Part shown: positions 57,463 to 64,000 of the stretch, one piece after another | How the letters are laid out: each line of letters starts with the position of its first letter | How positions within the stretch are numbered: the first letter of the stretch is position 1 | NCBI RefSeq assembly: GCF_026745355.1 | Contig: NC_079209.1 | Location: forward strand, 20,661,571-20,725,570 | Direction: 5' to 3' | From: Beta vulgaris subsp. vulgaris | Taxonomy: Eukaryota; Streptophyta; Magnoliopsida; Caryophyllales; Amaranthaceae | DNA length: 64,000 bases | The notes under the pieces: generated by a model | Seen by the model: the letters and a program-made list of their open reading frames with translations, nothing else | The model's database searches: none | Told to the model about the DNA's origin: nothing | Program-made: the position numbers and the translations under genes

Positions 57463-60424
57463 TGTATATCCCCAAGTTTTAATATTATTTAATTAATAAC
57501 TAATCGTAATTAATCAACTAAAAACGATCCAAATTTAGTAATTAAAAATTTCTAAGTTAATTTCTAAGTTATTTTGTTTGGTAATTTTGGTTAATGAAGC
57601 TCATAAATTAAGTTACTAAATTTAGCATCAATCTTGTAAATGATGTAGGACTTAAGGTTAAAAATTCTGATGGACCCAATGCCCAAATCCTTTGAGGCCC
57701 AAACAAACAAAAAAAAAGGCCTAGCATTTTTCTTTCCAAAAATCAGAAAAAAAAAAAAGGAGCAATAACTCCATCTTCTTCCTCCTCCATACGTGGAAGG
57801 ACAAGAATGGAGATTTCTCAACAAGTCAAAAACTATCTCAGTAAATTTAATTGAGCTTTCACTCTCTCAACCACCCTTAAACCACTGGTTTTTCTCAAAA
57901 CTACTGAATTTAGCCACTTGTTTTCTTGAATGGTTTTGGTAATTTAAAATTCTGAAATTCATCTACTGAGATGGAAGTTTCTCTATAAATAGGGAGGAAT
58001 GGTTGAGTTTTAGAATCACAAAATCAACAACAATCAATTCAGAAGTTTACATCAACTAAAAGAATTTGAAACAAAGTTTTCAAATCTTTCAACTCCTCTG
58101 TTCTTCTGTTTTGGCCACCATTACAACCACCATACAACAACCCAACAACCACCACAACTCCACTTCCCGACCACCAGCAAGAACCACCAACCAACGCCAC
58201 ACCTCTTCCTCGTCGTTCTCCCTGCACGACCACTCTCTCTCTCCTCTTTCGCGAACCGCACAGCACCACGACCCATCATCTCTCGCCCTTTCTGCCGCCG
58301 TCGAGCAGGCGTAGCCGCTGCCGACCAACCGCCCAGTCCCCCTCCCTCCGCGCACTCTGTCGTACCTTCGAATCCCTGCACGAACATTCTCTCTCCTCCT
58401 TTCTTCGCCCATCCTCTGGTTCGTGCGTTGCTCGCTGCTGCTGCTCGTATTTCCGCCGCCGCCGAAGCTTCGAGGAAACCGCCGACCGTTCGGCTGCGCC
58501 ACACCACCGCGAGCTGCTGTTCGGTTTCGCCGGAGCTCCGAGCCCCTTGTCTGTCGCGTCCCTGCTCCAAGAGAGCAGAGGTACTCACCCTCTCTTCCTT
58601 TTATTCTTCTTCTAAAATTCTGGTTTAAATATTTTAAGGAAAGCCTAATACTTTTACTCATTAATCTAAGTGGGCCTAAAATCTTATTTACCTTAGTTAA
58701 ACCAACTTGTTTCATTGGATGCTTGTTTATTTATTGGACTTAAGTGGACTGTTTTGTGGGCTTAATTAAATCACTTGTTTAAATCAAACCTTTAAATAGT
58801 TATGTTAATATTTATGTTAGGGGTTAATTAAAAATGTTTATTAAACTAATTACCTTCTAGTTCTTATAATCTGAATTCTTTATTGAATATAGGAACACTT
58901 AAAAATGAGTTGGTATTTAGTTCATTAGTGGTTATTAGAATAATAATAAAATTCATGGAAATTAGGCAAGGAATGTTGTAGTAGGTATTTTCCTTATATA
59001 GTCACTCATAATTCCAATTTGTAACTCCTTTAAATGATTATGCAACTATTAATTTATAAGCTTACAATATGACTAAATTATGGATAATACTTTTAATTTG
59101 ATTTCTAGTAATACTATCGATTATCATGAGATAAGTATAAAGGTGTGGATAAACTATTATAACTTCAACACATTACGTAATCGTTAAAAAGTTAGACTTT
59201 TATAACTTATATAAACAATAGTATAAACTAATAAGAATCATACTTAAAGAGCACTTATATTAATGTTTCTATTAACTTCTAACTTATAAAAATATCATTT
59301 TGAAACTTAAAAGAACTCGTTCTCGGAGCTCAGTAAGGACGATATCAAGGACATAAGAAGAGGATTATTATTATTATTCTGCAATCAAGGTAACATCTAC
59401 TGCTAGTACCCGCAATTCCCTTTAAATGTTTTATGAACATGGGAACAATGTGATTTAGTAAAAGTTTATCAAAATGTTTATTCTTGAGTTGCGGGATGAC
59501 CACTATGATTTATTTGTAAGTACATTTTATGAGTTTATGAACTGGATGGATTATCATGAGCTATGGTTTATGAAAAATGATATGATAGAAATGATTTTGC
59601 TACCTTAATCATTGAGGTAGAGCTGAGATGAATGACTGATGATTATCACCTATGAATAATAAAAAAATTACGAAACATGATAACGTAAAGTGAAAGAACT
59701 GGTTTGCTGAGCTGATTGGCGGTCGTATACGTACCGAGCTGTTTACTGGGGCACTGGCCCGTTACTGTTATTAGGGCACTGGCCCGTTACTGGTGTAGGG
59801 TAATGCCCGGGACACAGGTCCTTGCACAGTGGTGCATACACATGGCTGGGAGACGTCCCAGAGCTGACTGATCTTGCAGCAACCAAAGTAAGAAAAAAAA
59901 AATAATAAATAAAAGGATTAATGGTTTATAAAGGTAAAGCTGAATGACCGGTATTTTCGACAAATGTTTGAGTTATTCTTTCCCCCTGTTTACAAATAAA
60001 ATGAGTTGAAATGAATTTACGTTGCTAGAGTAGCTTGTTACTGAGCCTCGGCTCATAACGTTTTGTATTTATGTTTTAGGTACTGCTGGGGACGATGGTA
60101 CTGCGTAGTGGCAAGGATTACCACCTTATTAAATCATCTAGTATTAGTGCTACTTACTTGTAAGGTTAACTTAACTAGAATGTAAGACCATATGCTTTAA
60201 TATAAGTTATCGTGTTATGTCAAGTAAACGTCAACGTTGTCTACTTTATTATAATATAAGATGTCTAAGTTGTCACTATTATATTACTTAATGTTTAGAT
60301 ATGCTTTATGATTGTAGCCTTGCACCTTCCTAACCGAAGGTGCGGCAGTAATGCCTCGAATAAATAGGTATTCCGCTGCTAATTAGATTATCTTAAATAG
60401 TGAATTAGTAGTCGGGGCGTTACA
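57463..60424 (+). repeat. 3' LTR of chromovirus-like gypsy element
   Basis: Matches 49476-52452 end to end. It begins TGTATATCCCC instead of TGTAATATCCCC. The adenine run at 51929-51945 is replaced by AAATAATAAATAAAA-type sequence here. It is followed by AAAAC (60425-60429). Confidence 0.95.
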
Positions 60425-60708
60425 AAAACTGTCATAGTTCCTTACCATCTTTACTCGTTCCTTTACAATGGAACTAGAAATAAAAAGCCTCGCTTTAGTC
60501 TTCTTGCTCCAATGCTTCTCCAGTATCAAACAGAGAAACATCTTCACTTGGTCTTCAAATCCAAACTCGATTTCTTCCTCGACTTAGTATTATCTTTGTT
60601 CCTTTGAATGATACCTTGAAATTCACTCACTTAACCAACTTGTTAGTCCAGTCCAGTACTTAGTTTGCATCTTTGTTCCTTTGTCATTATCAAAACTAAG
60701 GTTCAACA

Positions 60709-61652
60709 GATGGCCTCACCCCACATATTAGTAGGCATACCTGAACTAATAAGCATAGCATTCATCATATCTTTAAGAGTTCTATTTTTCCGCTCAGCTA
60801 TTCCATTCTGTTCTGGGGTATAAGGAGCTGTAACCTCATGTATGTATTCCCATTAGACTCACAAAATTTATTAAGGGAAATACCATCATATTTTCCACCC
60901 CAATCTGAACTCACCCTTTTAATCTTAAGGTCCATTTGGTTCTTTACTTCGGCTTTATAGATTAAAAAATTTCTCTTCTGCCTCATCCTTAGAACTCAAT
61001 AAATAAACCTTAGTATAACGAGAAAGGTCATCAACAAAAGTAATATAATATTTCTTTCCTCCCCTACTCATGGAATTCTTAAAGTCACCTAAGTCACTAG
61101 GGACTAACTCTAATAAAGTAGAGGAACGAGATACATATTTTTTTTGAATGCTTTCTTAGGGTGCTTAGCTTTTACACACACTTCACATTTATCAAAAGAA
61201 GTATTGCTAAAGTCCGGAATAAGACTTAGTTGTTTTAGCCTTTTAATAGAGGCAACATTCACATGACCTAGTCTAGAATGCCATAAGGAGACAGACTCAG
61301 CAATATAAACAGAAGCAGTGTAGTTTTTATTATCAATAACAACATCCAAAACAAAAAGTCCAGCATTACAAAAGCCTTTACCCACAAAAATACCAATTCT
61401 GGTTAATACAAGTTTATCCGATTCAAAAGATAACTTAATCCCTGCTTTGTTTAAAAGTGAACCAGAAATGAGATTTTTGCGGATGTCAGGAACATGCAGA
61501 ACATTCTGCAAAGCAATGGTTTTCCCGGATGTTAATTTCAGGAAAACCTTTCCTTTGCCTAAAACACTCACAGTGCTTGAGTTGCCCATGAAGACGCAAT
61601 CTGATTTTGGAACTTTATGGTAGTCCTGGAACACTTCCTTATTCGGAAACAT
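60709..61652 (-). pseudogene. Copia protease end and integrase N-terminal half
   Basis: The minus strand from 61652 reads the region after the protease (VFMGNSSTVSVLGKGKVFLK, LQNVLHVPDIRKNLISGSLL). Then comes the integrase zinc domain, SLWHSRLGHVNVASIKRLKQ with FDKCEVCVKAK (HHCC), and after a shift at about 61110 the catalytic core: YYITFVDDLSRYTKVYL (first Asp) and VSSDWGGKYD (second Asp, where SDRGGE is usual). It ends at GMPTNMWGEAI, where the SIRE-like element cuts in. The rest is at 28331-28945. Confidence 0.88.
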
Positions 61653-62440
61653 TGCTTACCAGATTTACCTCGGACACCACAGCAGCAATGATATCATCTT
61701 CAACAAGATTGGCTTGAGGTTTGCTGTCTTTGGCTTTGTTTGGAGCTTCCTTCCTTTGACGGCACTCCTTGGCAGCATGCCCATACTTACCACACACACA
61801 AAAAAATTCCCTTAAATTTACCTTTTCCCTTGAAGTTGTTGTTATTCTGCCTGGTACCATGAAACTGATTCTGACCTTTACCTTTTGGTCCTTTACCTGC
61901 AGCGGCCTTACTTTCCACAAGATTAGTAGAAGAGGAAGAATGATCAACTGATTTTCCTTTTATTTGGATATGGTTCTGCTCCTTAATCTAATATGGGACA
62001 CTTCTTGAAGGGTAAAATCATTCTGCCTATGTTTTAAGGAATAAACAAAATTCTCCCAGGAAGAAGGCAATTTTTCTAGTAGGCAATTGACTTGGAAAAG
62101 ATCAGGAATAGGCATACCCTCAGCGACAATATCAACACATAAATGTTCATACTCATGAACTTGATCAAGCACAGGTTTATCATCATTCATCGAAAACTTC
62201 AACCAATGACTACATGCATATATCTTAGTCCCAAAATCATCAGTCTCATACTTAGCATTCAAACCATCCCAAATCTCCTTAGCATTTTTTGACTTACTAT
62301 AAATCAGATAAAGGGAAGTAGTCATATAATGCAGTAACATCCCACGATAGGTCTTATTCTCTTTCACAAATCCCTAACAGAATTTTCAGGAGCAACATCA
62401 ATAATCAACACCAATCTGACCCAAGAAAATTCCATTTTAT
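61653..62440 (-). pseudogene. gag: Copia Gag with zinc knuckle
   Basis: From about 62440 the minus strand reads KMEFSWVRLVLIIDVAPENS, stop, then MLLHYMTTSLYLIYSKSKNA, EIWDGLNAKYETDDFGTKIY and VNCLLEKLPSSWENFVYSLK, the copia Gag core (UBN2 type). At about 61800-61750 lies the zinc knuckle CVCGKYGHAAKECRQRK (CX2CX4HX4C). The usual start codon region is next to the truncated LTR, so the N-terminus may be lost. Stops and shifts occur at about 62369 and 61960. Confidence 0.88.
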
Positions 62441-62451
62441 CAGACCACATC

Positions 62452-62916
62452 CTATAAACCTCGTTATTTATAGAGAGAAAAAAACCAGAAGAAGACTGAA
62501 AACGTGGGTACAAACGGTCACATAGTTGGAAGAAAATGGCAACAGTAATGGCACGAAATTAGGCGTAACGACACATTAATGGAGAATTAAGGGGAAAAAC
62601 GGTAACTTTAATACTAGCTTAAAATGGCCCAAAGCCCCCAAGCCCAAAGCCCAAAGCCTAAAGCCCAAAGCCCAAGGCTCAGGCCCTGGCTCTGGCCAGG
62701 TCCAGGCGGGCACGCGCGTGTGGTAACTCCACTCACCCCATGCCCACTAAAAGTCTCTTTACTACACAACTCAAAGGTTAGAGGAAGTGTAATGGTTATA
62801 AACCTTTACACTCCCTATTATTCTTTCAATGTGGGACAAGAGACTCCAAGAGACTCTTCACATTCATTTGAAGCAAACTCTTGTGTTTCTTTAAAAAATC
62901 TTTATAAACTCCAACA
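62452..62916 (-). repeat. 5' LTR of copia element, inner end deleted
   Basis: Matches the 3' LTR from the TATA region outward (62465-62472) to TGTTGGAGTTTATAAAG at 62916. The inner about 265 bp present at 16463-16728 (R/U5) and the primer-binding site are missing: the sequence passes straight from LTR to Gag coding. The middle (62530-62720) differs from the left LTR and holds an (AGCCCAA)n run. Confidence 0.85.
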
Positions 62917-62924
62917 TTGGGTAT

Positions 62925-63022
62925 GGTAGGCAGTGGTGGTGGTGTGATGATCTAGGCTGCTGGAGGTGGTGGTGGTGCTGTTGGGTTGGTAGAAGAGGCG
63001 GCGGTGGTGGTGGTGGGAGTGT
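62925..63022 (+). repeat. GGT/GGC-rich tract
   Basis: Imperfect (GGTGGT)n-type sequence next to the copia target site. The left flank at 16437-16445 (AATGGTGGTC) looks like the other side of the same tract, consistent with one ancestral site. Confidence 0.7.
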
Positions 63023-64000
63023 AGTTGTTAATTTCTTTCTAATTCTTGTATTTCGTTCATTTTTTTGTTGTTATTTTTCAATAATTTTAATTTGATATTT
63101 AGTTAGTTAATCGAAGTAATATTTTGCCTTCAATTTAAGTAGGTTTTGGGTTAATTCAAGTAATATTTTGGTTTGATAGTGATAGTGATAAGTCTAATAG
63201 ATTTATGTTCTCGAGTTAATACAAGAGTGAAAGAAACTAACTTGTGTCTTTTCATAATATATCAATTATTATTTAGATTTTTGTATATGTATAAATTGCA
63301 ACATTTTGAACTATCATGTTATTAGAAAATATATTTCTAAGTACTACCTACTTATAAAAAGTTATAAAGGAATCATATATTATATATTTAGTAAAAGATT
63401 AAATTAAAATATCTAAATAATTTTCTACATATATAATTTAATAAATTTTATGGAGTTTAGTCGTCCAAATAAGTTGGTTTGAAAAATTGGATCAAATAAG
63501 CCAGATCTTATTTTATTTGATTCAATTAAATTATAGTTGAATTCGGGTCGGTAATAAACAAAAATCGAGTTGAACCAGGTATTTACTGGTCTGATTGGGT
63601 TGTGGGTTAATGTCAAGCTTGGTTATGTCAGGTTCGGGTTTAAATGCAAGTTTGTGCGTTCAAGTCATAAAATGATCTTGCCAGATGCTCGTCATGTGTA
63701 GGTAATCCCATATCAGGTTTCGTTTGAGTCTGGGGACTGATCTTTATAGGTCGAATCAGGTTCAATTCAGGTCAATATTAGGTTGACCCATCGATCAGAT
63801 ATGTTTCTGACACCACTATATAAATGTTGTGTTCAAATTAATAATCATCAAGGGGTAGTTAGAAAAACCAAATGACGATTCCCAATATGAATATTCCCAT
63901 GTTATGATTGGCTCTCCCCATAGTATATTGTTAATTAGTACATATGAATGTTCTGTTCAAATTAATAATCATCAAGACATCAAGGGGTAGTTTAATAAGC
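63023..64000. other. AT-rich flanking DNA, no gene seen
   Basis: No frame is supported. GGTT/GGGTC-rich words fill 63540-63790. At its end two copies of TGTTCAAATTAATAATCATC with GGGGTAGTT occur at about 63831-63861 and 63953-63993. Confidence 0.5.

Larger units (their letters stand above)
49476..60424 (+). mobile_element. Ty3/gypsy chromovirus-like retrotransposon (Tekay/Del type)
   Basis: LTRs of 2977 and 2962 bp begin TGTAATATCCCC (TGTATATCCCC in the right copy) and end GGGGCGTTACA. Perfect AAAAC duplications lie at 49471-49475 and 60425-60429. Inside: initiator-Met primer site, gag with two zinc knuckles, protease, reverse transcriptase, RNase H, integrase, then a chromodomain-like C-terminus, polypurine tract and 3' LTR. 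Domain order and the roughly 3-kb LTRs fit the Tekay/Del chromovirus clade. The two LTRs are very similar, so it is probably the youngest large insertion, yet the coding region has several single-base shifts. Confidence 0.95.
28946..60708 (-). mobile_element. SIRE/Maximus-like LTR retrotransposon lacking pol
   Basis: Minus-strand LTRs of about 1.34 kb (28946-30283; and 48392-49475 plus 60430-60708) begin TGTTGAACC and end AACA on that strand. Target duplications are GATAG (28941-28945) and GATGG (60709-60713), one mismatch. A primer-binding site complementary to initiator Met tRNA lies at 48378-48389 and a polypurine tract at 30284-30297. Excluding the CACTA (32348-46071) and gypsy (49476-60424) inserts, the interior is only about 4.4 kb. 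It encodes a SIRE-type Gag plus a second ORF of another kind, with no protease, integrase or reverse transcriptase seen. It is therefore probably non-autonomous, relying on a SIRE-like partner. Confidence 0.88.
48392..60708 (-). repeat. 5' LTR of SIRE-like element, split by gypsy
   Basis: Two parts, 48392-49475 and 60430-60708 (about 1363 bp together), are separated by the gypsy element. Joined, they match 28946-30283 along their whole length. The flanking duplication of the gypsy insert is AAAAC, which matches the uninterrupted TCAAAACTGCCATAG in the other LTR (about 30014-30028). Confidence 0.92.
16463..62916 (-). mobile_element. Ty1/copia LTR retrotransposon, host of all nested insertions
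   Basis: The outer ends carry the duplication TTGGG (16458-16462 and 62917-62921). On the minus strand the order is 5' LTR (62452-62916, truncated), gag, protease, integrase, reverse transcriptase, RNase H, polypurine tract and 3' LTR (split, 16463-16973 and 26268-26389). Integrase before reverse transcriptase marks it as copia. It is interrupted by the CACTA pair in its 3' LTR and by the SIRE-like element at 28946-60708 within integrase. Reading across that second gap restores the expected GEAI/LSTYYVL junction. Without the inserts the element is about 5.4 kb. Stops, shifts and loss of the primer-binding site make it inactive. Confidence 0.92.

Noticed and set aside
62624..62929. 101-codon ORF beginning MAQSPQAQSPKP
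   Set aside because: It is the (AGCCCAA)n repeat of the copia LTR read in one frame, not a gene.
1..64000. tRNA, rRNA or other structural RNA genes
   Set aside because: None recognised; the tRNA-like words found are retrotransposon primer-binding sites.

Overview
This window looks like a repeat-rich intergenic stretch of a flowering-plant (most likely eudicot) nuclear genome. Plant-specific LTR retrotransposon lineages, CACTA, MULE-like, hAT-like and Stowaway-like DNA transposons, and one spliced plant 2-oxoglutarate dioxygenase gene fragment support this. I see no rRNA, tRNA, organellar or bacterial genes. The species cannot be fixed from the sequence.

Left part (1-16462). The right end of a CACTA element (1-577, TSD AAT) abuts a possible remnant of an upstream exon of a 2-oxoglutarate/Fe(II) dioxygenase. 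A small MULE-like inverted-repeat element (711-11407, 9-bp TSD) was entered by a Ty3/gypsy retrotransposon of Tat type (1211-10999, TSD CCACT). That element has an archaeal-type second RNase H, a damaged integrase, a tandem-repeat 3' region and a long antisense ORF. The dioxygenase exons follow (11586-11913, 13091-13348). Then come about 3 kb of non-coding DNA, including a decayed LTR (15430-15835) of the same family as the SIRE-like element further right.

Right part (16463-62916) is one Ty1/copia element on the minus strand (TSD TTGGG) that has been filled repeatedly. Its left LTR holds a short CACTA element (16974-26264, TSD ATG). Inside that is a second CACTA (17636-25790, TSD TTT) that carries ankyrin-repeat exons and a hAT-like element (18746-21922, 8-bp TSD), which itself holds three Stowaway-like MITEs. 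The copia integrase gene is split by a SIRE/Maximus-like, apparently pol-less retrotransposon (28946-60708, minus strand). That element is in turn split by a 13.7-kb CACTA with TNP2- and TNP1-like genes (32348-46071, TSD ATT) and by a chromovirus-like gypsy element (49476-60424, TSD AAAAC). All boundaries were placed by eye from terminal repeats and target-site duplications. In several cases the interrupted reading frame resumes across the inserted element, which confirms the order of events.

No element appears fully intact: every polyprotein has frameshifts, stops or deletions. The only host gene I support is the partial dioxygenase. The last kilobase (62917-64000) is flanking DNA with a GGN-rich tract and a short direct repeat.
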